Source of the DNA: Bacteroidota bacterium
GTDB lineage: Bacteria; Bacteroidota; Bacteroidia; Chitinophagales; Chitinophagaceae
Direction of reading: 5' to 3'
DNA length: 64,000 nucleotides
Assembly (NCBI GenBank): GCA_023386045.1
Contig: JAEWKK010000024.1
Span: 11,759 to 75,758 of the forward strand
Shown here: positions 35,307 to 46,619 of the stretch, in pieces
Layout: each line of letters begins with the position of its first letter
Position numbering within the stretch: position 1 is the first letter of the stretch
Program-made: the position numbers and the translations under genes
Notes under the pieces: generated by a model
Databases searched by the model: none
What the model saw: only the letters and a program-made list of their open reading frames with translations
What the model was told of the DNA's origin: nothing

Positions 35307-35639
35307 TTATTTATTTTTTTTATTGCGGTCATATTTTTTCATGAGACTCTCGAGTTTATTAAATCGGTCATCCCAGATTTTTCGGAAGGGCTCAATGAAT
35401 TCGGCAACTTCTTTCATTTTGTCGGGGTTAAAGTGATAGTAGACCTCGCGGCCTTCAGGAACCTGTGTAAGCAGTTCGCATTCAGTCAGTATCTGAAGAT
35501 GCTTTGATACGGTTGGTCTTGCGGTATCAAAGTTGGAGGCTATGGCGCCTGCAGTCATGGATTGAGCAGCTACCAATAAAAGGATGGCCCTCCTGGTAGG
35601 ATCTGCTATGGCCTGGAAAACGTCTCGTCTAAGGTTCAT
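35307..35639 (-). CDS. ArsR-family transcriptional regulator
   Basis: A 110-residue winged-helix repressor: [46 protein letters not shown] is the classic ArsR/SmtB HTH, followed by the wing [16 protein letters not shown]. No metal-binding cysteine pair is seen, so it belongs to the SRPBCC-linked branch and not to metal sensors. It is the first gene of the four-gene operon and has two palindromes directly upstream, so it probably represses its own operon. Confidence 0.92.
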   Translation of the reverse strand: MNLRRDVFQAIADPTRRAILLLVAAQSMTAGAIASNFDTARPTVSKHLQILTECELLTQVPEGREVYYHFNPDKMKEVAEFIEPFRKIWDDRFNKLESLMKKYDRNKKNK

Positions 35640-35642
35640 TGC

Positions 35643-35684
35643 GTAGCTATTTGACTACAAATATATGCGTAGTTATATGGCTAC
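35643..35684 (-). promoter_or_regulatory. Double operator of the ArsR operon
   Basis: Two 16-base palindromes GTAG-N8-CTAC at 35643-35658 and 35669-35684, centres 26 bases apart, 4 and 30 bases before the start codon. The second extends to GCGTAG...CTACGC. Two helical-phase sites at the promoter fit autorepression. Confidence 0.65.
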
Positions 35685-35770
35685 GCAAATTTATTTTGGT
35701 TGGACCGGTAAGGCGGGAAGATTAGCCTGGGAGTTTTTGGAAAGTGATTGATGTCCTATCGAAATGGTAG

Positions 35771-35912
35771 ATACGAAGATGGCATGGCTACGCCCTTTAT
35801 ATTGCCTATGTTTCTAAGTTTATCTTCCATATTGTATTCGTGTTGATTGTCTTTGTAATAATTAAGATGAGTTATAGCAGACATAGGTGCAAAGCCCCGA
35901 CATCTTCGTAAC
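35771..35912. repeat. REP-like hairpin element, copy A
   Basis: A 142-base element with inverted ends ATACGAAGAT and ATCTTCGTAAC and inner GGCTACGCCC / GCAAAGCCCC segments. It is repeated at 36031 and shares its ends with the elements at 41348 and 41590 near the transposase gene. The surrounding gap (35685-36270) contains only these elements and stray GGCGTAGCCC / AGGGCTCCGCCCCT palindromes. Confidence 0.8.
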
Positions 35913-36030
35913 AATGAATACCTAAATGGAATTACAAGCGGCGTAGCCCTGATATCTTCTAGGGTGCGTTATATAGCTCGTCATTTGTGTCAGGGCTCCG
36001 CCCCTCAATGTTCCCCCGGATGAAGATGTA

Positions 36031-36172
36031 TTACGAAGATTTCGGGGCTACCCCCTTTATATTGTCTATGTTTCTAAGTTTATCTTCCATATTGCATTAG
36101 TGTTAATTGTCTTTGTAATAATTAAGATGAGTTATAGCAGACATAGGTGCAGAGCCCCGGCATCTTCGTAAC
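36031..36172. repeat. REP-like hairpin element, copy B
   Basis: Near-identical to copy A over 142 bases (ends TTACGAAGAT / ATCTTCGTAAC), 260 bases away in direct orientation. About 45 bases before it is a GTCAGGGCTCCGCCCCTCA palindrome, matching the same head sequence at 41308. Confidence 0.8.
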
Positions 36173-36270
36173 AACGAATACTAAAATGAAATTATAAGGG
36201 ACGTAGCCCTTTTCTCTTCGTATAACGAAGACGCTTACTGGATTTCTTCAGGTTTTCTTTAAATTGCCCT

Positions 36271-38106
36271 ATGCCATTAACCAGAAGAAATTTTGTTCGT
36301 AATGCAGTAGCATTGCCTGCGCTCCTGATGGAATCCACTTCTTTGCTTTCCTTATTCAAAGATCAACAGCTGCACAATTTTCAAAGAGTGAGGCCTGGTG
36401 ATCCTCTCTGGCCTTCTTCTGCTCAATGGGAAGAATTAAAAACAGCAGTAGGTGGCAGGCTCATTCCCTTGCAATCACCTTTCACAATCTGCTCAACTAA
36501 TGCTGATAAATGCAAGGAGGTTTTCGACAGCCTGAAAAATCCATACGCAGTTGGTGATGATCCTGCACTTACTCAAACCTTAGGTTGGCTGGGTGCCTGG
36601 CAAACAGAGGCAAGCGCTTATGCGGTAAGAGCAAATCATACTGCTGATGTGGTAGCGGCTGTAAACTTTGCTCGCTCCCATAATTTAAGACTGGTCATAA
36701 AAGGTGGAGGTCACAGTTACCAGGGTACTTCAAATTGTAAGGACTCTTTACTTATCTGGACAAGAGCAATGAATGATATTGTAATTAATGAATCTTTTCT
36801 ACCACGAAACAGTCTTTTAACCTCTAAGCCAGTACCCGCAGTTACTGTAGGTGCAGGTGCAGTGTGGATGCAGGTCTATAATAAGGTTACAACAGAATCT
36901 GGTTGGTATGTACAGGGCGGTGGTTGTGCAACTGTTGGTGTTGCCGGATTGATTCAAAGCGGAGGCTTTGGTAGTTTTTCCAAGTATTACGGTCTCGCTT
37001 GCGCGGGACTGTTAGAAGCCGAAGTGGTTACAGCTGATGGACGTGTGCTAACCGTTAATGAATATCAACATCCCGACCTGTTCTGGGCATTGAAAGGTGG
37101 AGGCGGGGGCAGTATGGCTGTAGTGACTCGTGTTACACTAAGGCTAAGGAAACTTGCTGATCACCTGGGTGGTGTATTTGGTACTATACAGGCTAAAACG
37201 GATGAAGATTATTTGCAGCTGATACAATTCATCCTGCCTTTTTATCGTCAACAATTATTTAATCAGCATTGGGGCGAACAAATGCGATTTCATAGCAACA
37301 ATACTATCGGGATCACCATGCTATTCCATGGAATAAATGAAGCGGAGGTTAAAAAAACCTGGAGTAGTCTTCAATCCTTTGTTGATCATCACCCGGATAA
37401 ATACAGCTGGAAAGAGCCACTTGTCATTCAGGAATTGCCTTCTCGTCATTTATGGGATCCTGCATTTTTTGACCAGGTAGCCCCACAGTTGATCGGAAAG
37501 GATGAGAGGCCTGGTGCTCCTGCCAGCCATTTCTTTTGGAAAGGTGACCAGGAAGAAGCAGGCCAGTATTTGTATGGATATCAGTCTGCATGGATGCCAG
37601 CTGGGTTATTAAAAAATACAAACCGGTTGGCAAAGGCTATTTTCAAAGCAAGCCGTAGCTGGACAGTTTCCTTTCATTTTAATAAAGGACTTGCAGGTGC
37701 TCCTGAAGAAGAGATCAGGGCTGCAAAAAACACTGCTATGAATCCCGTAGTTACAGAAGCATTTGCCCTGGCCATCATTGCCGGTGGCAGTCAGCCAGCA
37801 CTACCGGGTTTGAAAGGACATGAACCGGATATGACAAGTGCAACAGACTACGCACGCAGAATCGACAATGCCGCACGTGATTTGTTTCACCTGAGTCCCA
37901 AAACCGGTTCCTATGTTTCAGAGAGTAATTTTTTTGAAAAGAATTGGCAGCAATCATTCTGGGGCCGCAATTATAAACGACTGTCCGAGGTTAAAAAGAA
38001 ATATGATCCTGAAGGATTATTCTTTGTACATCATGGTGTGGGTAGTGAAGAATGGAGTGCCGATGGATTTGTCCGTATTTCGGGAGACAGGGAAGGAGGG
38101 AAGTAA
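36271..38106 (+). CDS. Tat-exported FAD-linked oxidoreductase (BBE-like)
   Basis: A 611-residue berberine-bridge-enzyme-like flavoprotein. The N terminus MPLTRRNFVRNAVALPALL carries a twin-arginine export motif. The FAD-binding PCMH domain (about 110-290) has VIKGGGHSYQGTSN with H148 as the likely covalent FAD residue, VGAGAVWMQVYNKV, and GGGCATVGVAGLIQSGGFGSFSKYYG. The C-terminal BBE segment is YDPEGLFFVHHGVGSEEW. Substrates of such enzymes are sugars, alcohols or phenolics and cannot be deduced here. Single gene. Confidence 0.87.
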   Translation: MPLTRRNFVRNAVALPALLMESTSLLSLFKDQQLHNFQRVRPGDPLWPSSAQWEELKTAVGGRLIPLQSPFTICSTNADKCKEVFDSLKNPYAVGDDPALTQTLGWLGAWQTEASAYAVRANHTADVVAAVNFARSHNLRLVIKGGGHSYQGTSNCKDSLLIWTRAMNDIVINESFLPRNSLLTSKPVPAVTVGAGAVWMQVYNKVTTESGWYVQGGGCATVGVAGLIQSGGFGSFSKYYGLACAGLLEAEVVTADGRVLTVNEYQHPDLFWALKGGGGGSMAVVTRVTLRLRKLADHLGGVFGTIQAKTDEDYLQLIQFILPFYRQQLFNQHWGEQMRFHSNNTIGITMLFHGINEAEVKKTWSSLQSFVDHHPDKYSWKEPLVIQELPSRHLWDPAFFDQVAPQLIGKDERPGAPASHFFWKGDQEEAGQYLYGYQSAWMPAGLLKNTNRLAKAIFKASRSWTVSFHFNKGLAGAPEEEIRAAKNTAMNPVVTEAFALAIIAGGSQPALPGLKGHEPDMTSATDYARRIDNAARDLFHLSPKTGSYVSESNFFEKNWQQSFWGRNYKRLSEVKKKYDPEGLFFVHHGVGSEEWSADGFVRISGDREGGK

Positions 38107-38169
38107 AAAGTTTAAGCTTGCAAGCTGTAAAATGAAGATTGTTTTATAACAACGACCATATATATCGCC

Positions 38170-38201
38170 AGGGATTCGTTGACTTCATGCAACGAATCCC
38201 T
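38170..38201. terminator. Hairpin terminator between convergent genes
   Basis: 12-bp perfect stem AGGGATTCGTTG / CAACGAATCCCT with an 8-base loop, between the ends of the FAD oxidoreductase and the Rnk/GreA-like gene. Confidence 0.8.
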
Positions 38202-38276
38202 CGGAAATCAGTTTTATCTTATGTTTCTACTTGGCGATATAACTTTTCATTTTCCTTTTTGACTTTCATTCTTTCA

Positions 38277-38666
38277 TCATGCTACTTCAATGATGGTAAA
38301 AGTCCGCTTGCCAGCCGGTACTCTCCAGCTAACGGTGCTGCCCGAACGATAACCAATAAGAGCGGTTCCGATAGGCGACATCACGGAGATCTTTTTTTCC
38401 TTGATATTAGCCCTGTTGGGCGGAACTACTATGAGTTGGATGATCTTTCCTTCTTCTTCATCTTTTATTGTAACTGTTGAATTAAGTCGCACTACATCCC
38501 CGGGTAGATCTTTTACATTTACCAGTTTGGCACTTTTTAATTCTTTCTCCAGTTCTTCTGCTTCTTTCCTGTTGAAACTGAACTGCGCATGGCTGTCGCG
38601 AAGGTTGTGCATGATCAGGTCATAATCTTCTTTTGAAAGTATCAGTCTTGTTTTTGTCTTTTGCAT
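38277..38666 (-). CDS. GreA/GreB-type factor, Rnk-like
   Basis: A 129-residue RNA-polymerase-binding protein: short N-terminal helical part (about 1-48) and the GreA/B C-terminal FKBP-like domain (GDVVRLNSTVTIKDEEEGKIIQLIVVPP, ISVMSPIGTALIGYRSGSTVSWRVPAGKRTFTI). The coiled coil is too short for a cleavage factor, so it resembles Rnk (regulator of nucleoside diphosphate kinase). It starts 5 bases after the GltB-like gene, the last member of a three-gene operon. Confidence 0.88.
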   Translation of the reverse strand: MQKTKTRLILSKEDYDLIMHNLRDSHAQFSFNRKEAEELEKELKSAKLVNVKDLPGDVVRLNSTVTIKDEEEGKIIQLIVVPPNRANIKEKKISVMSPIGTALIGYRSGSTVSWRVPAGKRTFTIIEVA

Positions 38667-38671
38667 TTGAA

Positions 38672-40225
38672 TTAGTTTAATCTTGAATAAATTTTTTTTG
38701 AAAATGATTGCTGTTGTCCGGGGAAGTAGATCTCCTGGAAACTCAGGCTTTCATGACTATTGATGCGTCTTGAGAATTTGGAAGGATGTATATCTTCAAT
38801 ACTCCTGAATCCACAGGCGGCCATGATCTCTTTGGTAGCTTCAATCGTCTTTGCATGAAAATTGGCTACTCTGTATTTCTTATCAGCCGGATCCAGTGCT
38901 TTATACAGAGCCGGATCCTGTGTGGCTACACCAACAGGACAGCGACCACTATCACAGATCAATGCCTGAATGCAACCCAATGCCATCATCATTCCACGTG
39001 CACTATAACAGGCAGAAGCTCCCAGGGACATGACCTTTACCAGGTCAAATCCTGTGATGATCTTGCCTGCTGCAAATACTTTTGTGTGTGCCGAGAGCTG
39101 GTAGCTGTCAAGTGTCTTCTTCACAAATGCAAGAGCATCATAGAGGGGCATACCCAGGTGGTCCGTGAATTCCAATGGTGCCGCACCGGTACCGCCTTCA
39201 CCACCATCTATGGTGATGAAATCGGGAATGATACCTGTTGATTTCATGGCCCTGCAGATATAAATAAACTCCTGCTTATCTCCAATACAGATCTTGAATC
39301 CAACCGGTTTGCCTTCACTCAGCTCACGCAGCAGTTGAAGAAACTGCACGAGACCTTTTGCTGATGAAAATTCAGCATGAGTTGTGGGTGAATGCACAAC
39401 AGTCCAGGGCTGTACTAACCGTACTGCTGCAATCTCCTCTGTATTTTTAGCTGCAGGCAGAATACCACCATGCCCGGGTTTAGCGCCCTGTGACAATTTC
39501 AATTCGATCATTTTTACTTCTGGCCTGAGGGCGTTCTTTCTGAATGCAAGTGCATTAAACCTTCCTGATGCATCGCGGCAACCAAAATAGCCTGTACCAA
39601 TTTGCCAGATCAGGTCAGCTCCTTTCAGGTGATGATCGCTGATACCACCTTCACCTGTATTGTGGGCGAAGTTTCCAATGCGTGCTCCTCCATTCAATGA
39701 TTCAATAGCAGTCTTGCTCAGTGCACCATAACTCATGGCTCCTATGTTGAAAATACTGGCGTGATAAGGCTGCATGCACTGGTAATTTCCTACCCAAACC
39801 CTAAGGTCTTCTTCAATTGGCTTTACAGGAAAAAGGGCATGTGCCACCCACTCATAACCGGGTGCAGATGGATCTGCCTGCATACCAAAAGCGACCGTCT
39901 GTTTCTGATTTTTAGCACGTTGGTATACGATGGATCTTTGCCTTCTGTTGAAAGGTTTTCCATCAAGGTCTGATTCAAAGAAATATTGCCTCATCTCGGG
40001 CCTGATGGATTCAAATAGATAGCGCAGTCTTCCTGCTACGGGAAAGTTGCGGATAATGGCATGCTTCTTCTGGCGGCTGTCGTAAACTGCAAGAATTAAT
40101 AAGGGTAATGAAAGAAACAGCCAGCCATAGGATACCAGGTCCAAAAGACCAAGCAACATGATTATAAGGTTAACCTGGAAGAGCATCAACAGAGTGATGC
40201 TCCTGGCGGAAAAATTTATTTTCAT
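38672..40225 (-). CDS. FMN-binding glutamate synthase-family protein
   Basis: A 517-residue protein with two N-terminal membrane helices (about 10-45) followed by the GltB-like FMN/TIM-barrel domain (about 85-480). Seen: SMSYGALSKTAIESLNGGARIGNFAHNTGEGG-type glycine loop, GAKPGHGGILPAAK, DGGEGGTGAAP, and the cysteine cluster GCIQALICDSGRCPVGVATQ, which fits the 3Fe-4S site of glutamate synthase. There is no amidotransferase domain. Such stand-alone proteins are common in bacteria and their reaction is not settled. It lies between the unknown 173-residue gene and the Rnk-like gene. Confidence 0.87.
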   Translation of the reverse strand: MKINFSARSITLLMLFQVNLIIMLLGLLDLVSYGWLFLSLPLLILAVYDSRQKKHAIIRNFPVAGRLRYLFESIRPEMRQYFFESDLDGKPFNRRQRSIVYQRAKNQKQTVAFGMQADPSAPGYEWVAHALFPVKPIEEDLRVWVGNYQCMQPYHASIFNIGAMSYGALSKTAIESLNGGARIGNFAHNTGEGGISDHHLKGADLIWQIGTGYFGCRDASGRFNALAFRKNALRPEVKMIELKLSQGAKPGHGGILPAAKNTEEIAAVRLVQPWTVVHSPTTHAEFSSAKGLVQFLQLLRELSEGKPVGFKICIGDKQEFIYICRAMKSTGIIPDFITIDGGEGGTGAAPLEFTDHLGMPLYDALAFVKKTLDSYQLSAHTKVFAAGKIITGFDLVKVMSLGASACYSARGMMMALGCIQALICDSGRCPVGVATQDPALYKALDPADKKYRVANFHAKTIEATKEIMAACGFRSIEDIHPSKFSRRINSHESLSFQEIYFPGQQQSFSKKIYSRLN

Positions 40226-40265
40226 CTGATTTGATTTTTAAATAGAACCTCTATCCGAGGTTTAA

Positions 40266-40787
40266 TTATGCTATTTTCTGAGTTGTTGTAAGCATTTTAT
40301 GGATGATGGTATTCCAGTGTCTTGCTTTGTTGGCCAATGAAGTGATCTCCATAATTGGATTGATCCTGTGGTGATAAAATACCAGTTCTTCAGTTTGACC
40401 ATTATGAAAAACGAAGCCAAGGGCGATGCTTTCCAGTGGTCCTCCACTCAGTAGTGCTTTTTTGTTTGTACCTGATGTGCCGTATTTAGTGGACACAGAG
40501 CAGGACTTCAGCTCAGGAAGGCTGATGAGTCGCGACAGTGCATTATGATTTCCTCTTTTTTTCAGGATCAGGATCTTGTGCTGTAATGAATCAATGCCTA
40601 TTACAGCCTGGTTCAAAACCTCCCTGTTTGAAAATTGCAGTCCATGGCTGCTGCCTAACCTGTTGAACTGGCGTATCATTCTTTGCCATTCTTTTTTCTT
40701 TTTCTTTTCAGCAAGGCTGGTATATAAGAGGTAAAGAGCAATGGCCGCTCCAGCTAAAACTATGGTGATTAAAAAACCAGTCATCAT
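40266..40787 (-). CDS. Unknown protein with one N-terminal membrane helix
   Basis: A 173-residue protein anchored by a single helix (residues 4-24), followed by a basic segment (EKKKKKEWQRMIRQF) and a soluble beta-rich domain (VIGIDSLQHKILILKK, SIALGFVFHNGQTEELVFYHHRINPIMEI). No family recognised. It opens the operon with the GltB-like and Rnk-like genes (40-base gap), so it may assist that oxidoreductase; inference from position only. Confidence 0.6.
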   Translation of the reverse strand: MMTGFLITIVLAGAAIALYLLYTSLAEKKKKKEWQRMIRQFNRLGSSHGLQFSNREVLNQAVIGIDSLQHKILILKKRGNHNALSRLISLPELKSCSVSTKYGTSGTNKKALLSGGPLESIALGFVFHNGQTEELVFYHHRINPIMEITSLANKARHWNTIIHKMLTTTQKIA

Positions 40788-41307
40788 GATTCTTTATTTT
40801 CCGGCATCGCCGGCAGTGAAACAATGGGAAAAGATGAAGTGCATGTATTGATCCTGCAGCAATCAAAACATTATTGCTGCTAATTACTGCTGTTGTACAA
40901 TAAGGATCAGAAGTTCATGCGGGCCAGATTCAGGCCTGGTTAGATTGAAAGTCCTTGAAGGAAGAGAAATAATAAAGTTGTGAGCAGAAGGGCAGGAATT
41001 CCGGAAAGGAAGAGGTATAGCAATCCCTCAGGTCTAAAGCGACATATTGTTTGAGTAAACCTGGGATAATATGGTGCATACCTGCCATTTCAACAAATTT
41101 ATCAATTTAAGCTGATGATAAAATAGTAAGAGATTAAGAATTGGTTAAAAGGGTTTACAGAGATGTCAGTACAACGCCCATGGATGGACACTTGGTACTA
41201 CATCTTAGGTGTTGTTATTAAACGTATGTAAAAAAGAGCATGGCCCTACATCTTCGTAAAAAGATCTTGAATCAAAGACATGAGGGGGCAGTTTTAGCTC
41301 TTATTAT
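40788..41307. other. Intergenic region before the REP-like cluster
   Basis: About 520 bases without a gene. From 41221 to 41285 there is a degenerate half element (AACGTATGTAAAAA... ATCTTCGTAAAAAGAT), a remnant of the repeats that follow. The rest is AT-rich and unassigned. Confidence 0.5.
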
Positions 41308-41450
41308 GTCAGGGCTACGCCCCTCATTTTTCTCGTTATAGGTCTTTTTACGAAGATTAAAGGGCTACGCCCTTTGGAATTACCTGTATTAGGTCTGTGA
41401 CTTTGTTACTATATGGATGTAAAAAGGGGCAGAGCCCTGGATCTTCGTAA
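41308..41450. repeat. REP-like hairpin element, copy C
   Basis: Head palindrome GTCAGGGCTACGCCCCTCA, then a 103-base hairpin (41348-41450) with ends TTACGAAGAT / ATCTTCGTAA and inner AGGGCTACGCCCT and GGGGCAGAGCCCT segments. Near-identical to copy D. Confidence 0.85.
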
Positions 41451-41550
41451 AAGATCTTGAATGAAAGGGTATAATGGCCTTGTCTTGAACTTTTATTAGG
41501 TCAAGGTTATACCTCTTTGTGTTCTCTTGATAGTCTGTAATTACGATGAT

Positions 41551-41695
41551 GTCAGGACTACGCCCCTCATTTTTCTCGTTATAGGTCTTGTTACGAAGAT
41601 TAAAGGGCTACGCCCTTTGATATCACCTGTACTAGGTCTGTGTCGTTGTTACTATAGGGATGTAAAAAGGGGCAGAGCCCCTGGATCTTCGTAAC
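41551..41695. repeat. REP-like hairpin element, copy D
   Basis: Same plan as copy C: head GTCAGGACTACGCCCCTCA, then a 106-base hairpin (41590-41695) with 11-base perfect ends GTTACGAAGAT / ATCTTCGTAAC. It ends 75 bases from the transposase gene. Confidence 0.85.
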
Positions 41696-41770
41696 AAAAG
41701 ATATTGAATCAAAACTCATTAGGGGCGTAGCCCTGACATTTTAACATCAACAAAATATAAATAGAAGGAT

Positions 41771-42265
41771 TCAGGGCTTAACCCTGATATCATCGTAAAA
41801 ATCAAACAAATACTTTTCATCGAAATCGATGTTGAATTTTTTCAGCAGTAAAAGGTATTCTTCCCGGAACGATTGTTTTTTATGATGTTCCGGCTGGTTC
41901 AATATGTATTTCACTACCGCATCAATTTGTGATCTTGAATAAGAAAATGCACCGTATCCATCCTGCCATGAAAATTTTCCAGGAATATATTTTTTATCGT
42001 TCAGCCATTTTGAAGAACCAGATTTTACCTGTTCCATAAGTTTCGAAGGGGCAATGGTTGGATGCATGCCAGCAAAAATATGCGTGTGGTCAGGATTGCA
42101 ATAAATGGAGTATGTTTTACAGTTATGATTGGAAACAATGCCACACATTATTTTTTCCAATTCTTCCCGAAAGAACTCTTTGACCAGGAACTCTCTGCCC
42201 CTGACAGGGAAAACAAATTGAACGTATAGTTGTGTATATGTGTTTGCCAAAATATTATGCAGCAT
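41771..42265 (-). CDS. IS200/REP-associated (Y1) transposase
   Basis: A 164-residue HUH/Y1 single-strand transposase. Seen: the metal-binding HUH motif in CNPDHTHIFAGM (H60, H62) and the catalytic helix DGYGAFSYSRSQIDAVVKYILNQPEHH with nucleophile Y120. Length and the absence of an accessory gene fit either IS200 tnpA or a domesticated REP-associated tyrosine transposase. The 3' end of the gene is itself palindromic (TCAGGGCTTAACCCTGA at 41771-41787) and is followed by AGGGGCGTAGCCCTGA at 41720, matching the nearby hairpin elements, which favours the REP-associated reading. Confidence 0.87.
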   Translation of the reverse strand: MLHNILANTYTQLYVQFVFPVRGREFLVKEFFREELEKIMCGIVSNHNCKTYSIYCNPDHTHIFAGMHPTIAPSKLMEQVKSGSSKWLNDKKYIPGKFSWQDGYGAFSYSRSQIDAVVKYILNQPEHHKKQSFREEYLLLLKKFNIDFDEKYLFDFYDDIRVKP

Positions 42266-42809
42266 TTCGAACCTGCAGGTTGTTATCTATAAGCCTTCTG
42301 ATAAAGAATATCGAACAAACGAATATTGAACAAGGAATGAAGAAGTAAGGTCCTTTCAAGATGACAACCCTTTCCAGGGTGACAACAGGCTCATACGAAA
42401 CAAAGCAACGTGGGAATTTGTGAACTATGAAGAAACTGCGTTGTGTTCTTCGTGACTTCTTTATGACCTTTGAGAACCGCTGTTCATCCCCACTCTCGAT
42501 CTGTTTCTCATTCTATAGTTTTTTAGGAGCACCAAGTTCACCAGGAACCACGAAGGACACCGCTATTATTTACAAAGATTCCGTGACTAATGAACATTGT
42601 TATCATAATATTAGAATTGGAAATTTGATAAATCATGGGTTTATCTCTTTTATTAAACGATTTATTTCCCAATTTTTCAACGCTAAAGCTACGCATGTGA
42701 GCAATAAAAAACCCGCGGACTTTATAATGAATTCATTATTGTCCGCGGGAAAATCAGTATTAGGGAATGTATCTGTTAATTCATATACTTTTTTTATCCC
42801 CTAATTTTA
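42266..42809. other. Intergenic region with low-complexity words
   Basis: 544 bases without a supportable gene. 42308-42345 holds an AATATCGAACAA/GAATATTGAACAAGG array also seen at 63675. 42430-42570 holds imperfect GTGTTCTTCGTGA-type words. The 125-codon open frame here runs through the katG terminator and looks spurious. Confidence 0.5.
42712..42749 (-). terminator. katG terminator
   Basis: 9-bp arms CCCGCGGAC / GTCCGCGGG with an inner AATGAATTCATT palindrome, followed on the minus strand by TTTTTTATTG. It lies 61 bases after the katG stop. Confidence 0.88.
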
Positions 42810-45086
<2,277 letters not shown>

Positions 45087-45120
45087 TTATAAGTTTTGAT
45101 GGAAGAAATAATCGGTTTGT

Positions 45121-45140
45121 CTCAGGTCTTTGAACCTGAG
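45121..45140 (-). promoter_or_regulatory. Inverted repeat upstream of katG
   Basis: CTCAGGT-N6-ACCTGAG, 38 bases before the katG start. It could be an operator or a leader hairpin. It does not match PerR or OxyR consensus sites as I know them. Confidence 0.4.
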
Positions 45141-45310
45141 CTGCAAATCTAAAACAGTAGAGGAGATAAATAATATTGATTTATTTGATGGAGTAATAGA
45201 GTGCGACTATTCTTTTTATTTCTCTATTTCGGGTTTCAATAATTATATTAAGTAATGGATGTTGCAGCATGAGTAAATGCAATTATATTTAAGATATTTC
45301 CCACTATTTT

Positions 45311-46033
45311 ATGGATAGTATAAAAAGAAAAACTACCCGTTCGAAATTTTATTTCATCATGGGCTTAGTGGGATTATTAGCCATATTTATTGGATTTTCC
45401 AGGCCATTTATTATTCCGGTTAGCCGGGGATCCTTTAAAGCACCTGCAACTATATATGTTCATGCGTTTTTTTCTTTTTCATGGGTACTGCTATTTACAC
45501 TGCAGGCTTATCTGATACGGTCACGCAAACCCAAGATCCATATCAGGTTAGGCTTGTTAGGTATAATCATTGCTTTAGGGGCGGCCTTTTCACTGATCCC
45601 GGTTGCAAAATTTATTATGGAACGGGACCTGCAGCTTGGTATGGGAGATACGGCCTTTTCAAATAGTGTAGGACTTCTTACAACGGGAGTGGTATTCTTA
45701 ATACTGGTCGGATTTGGTCTTTATTACAGGAGGAAACCCCAGGTACATAAGCGCCTGCTTTTGTTGGCTACTATTGTTTTGCTCTGGCCTGCCTGGTTTA
45801 GATTCAGGCACTTCTTTCCTTCTGTTCCAAGACCTGATATCTGGTTTGGACTCATACTCGCAGATTCATTGATCATAATTGCCTGGTTATGGGATAAGGT
45901 ACAACACAAAAAGATTCACCCAGTTTTTTTATATGCAGGCATAGCAATTATTATGGAGCAGGTATTTGAGGTTTATATGTATGATTCCATGTTATGGAGA
46001 GAGATGGGAAAAGTGCTGTATCGCGCCTTTTGA
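45311..46033 (+). CDS. Seven-helix membrane protein of unknown function
   Basis: A 240-residue inner-membrane protein with about seven hydrophobic helices. Conserved-looking polar residues lie at helix ends: IYVHAFFSFSWVLLFTLQ, KIHIRLGLLG and VHKRLLLLATIVLLWPAWFRFRHF. Paired histidine/arginine motifs of this kind resemble DUF2306 or cytochrome b561-like proteins, but I cannot assign it. It is divergent from katG across 227 bases, so shared control is possible but unproven. Confidence 0.65.
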   Translation: MDSIKRKTTRSKFYFIMGLVGLLAIFIGFSRPFIIPVSRGSFKAPATIYVHAFFSFSWVLLFTLQAYLIRSRKPKIHIRLGLLGIIIALGAAFSLIPVAKFIMERDLQLGMGDTAFSNSVGLLTTGVVFLILVGFGLYYRRKPQVHKRLLLLATIVLLWPAWFRFRHFFPSVPRPDIWFGLILADSLIIIAWLWDKVQHKKIHPVFLYAGIAIIMEQVFEVYMYDSMLWREMGKVLYRAF

Positions 46034-46223
46034 TGACTATTTAATTATTAGAATGGCAGGCACTCCTCCACAATATAAAGATTGCTTCATCATGTTTCAG
46101 GTATGATAAGACTCATTTAAGTATTCCCTTTTTTGATATATTTTTATTCAGGCCATACAATCCGGAACTCTGCATAATCTCATTTAACCCGCGACCTGGA
46201 TTCTTTACATTCAATTTATAGAC

Positions 46224-46619
46224 ATGAAAGGTTATAACAGCAACATCGAAAAGGAAACGCTGGAAAATGATCATTTCCGGAAAGTACTGTATACTGGAAA
46301 GCACCTTCAACTGGTTCTTATGAGCCTTAAGGCTGGAGAGGAAATTGGTGAAGAAACGCATAAGGAGAATGATCAGTTCTTTCGTTTTGAAAGTGGTAAT
46401 GGAAAATGCGTGATTGACGGGAACAATTACCAGGTAACAGACGGTGACGTGATCATTATTCCTGCAGGTGCCAGGCATAACGTGATCAATACCGGGGAAA
46501 AGGAATTAAAGATGTACACGATCTACGCTCCTCCACACCATAAAGATGGCATCATCAGGAGAACTAAGAAGGAAGCCGAGGATAAGCCTGAGGAGTTTGA
46601 CGGAAAGACAACGGAATAG
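46224..46619 (+). CDS. Small cupin protein
   Basis: A 131-residue single-domain cupin: LKAGEEIGEETHKENDQFFRFESGNGKCVIDG (first motif with H and E ligands) and GDVIIIPAGARHNVINTG (second motif with H). The C-terminal tail is charged. This branch is widespread in bacteria and archaea and is annotated as a mannose-6-phosphate isomerase-like cupin, without proven substrate. Single gene. Confidence 0.87.
   Translation: MKGYNSNIEKETLENDHFRKVLYTGKHLQLVLMSLKAGEEIGEETHKENDQFFRFESGNGKCVIDGNNYQVTDGDVIIIPAGARHNVINTGEKELKMYTIYAPPHHKDGIIRRTKKEAEDKPEEFDGKTTE

Noticed and set aside
35685..36270. Possible regulatory RNA in the gap before the FAD oxidoreductase
   Set aside because: The structure is fully explained by the REP-like hairpin elements shared with the 41-kb locus.
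42427..42804. 125-codon plus-strand ORF
   Set aside because: It runs through the katG terminator and low-complexity words, has no family features, and opposes katG.
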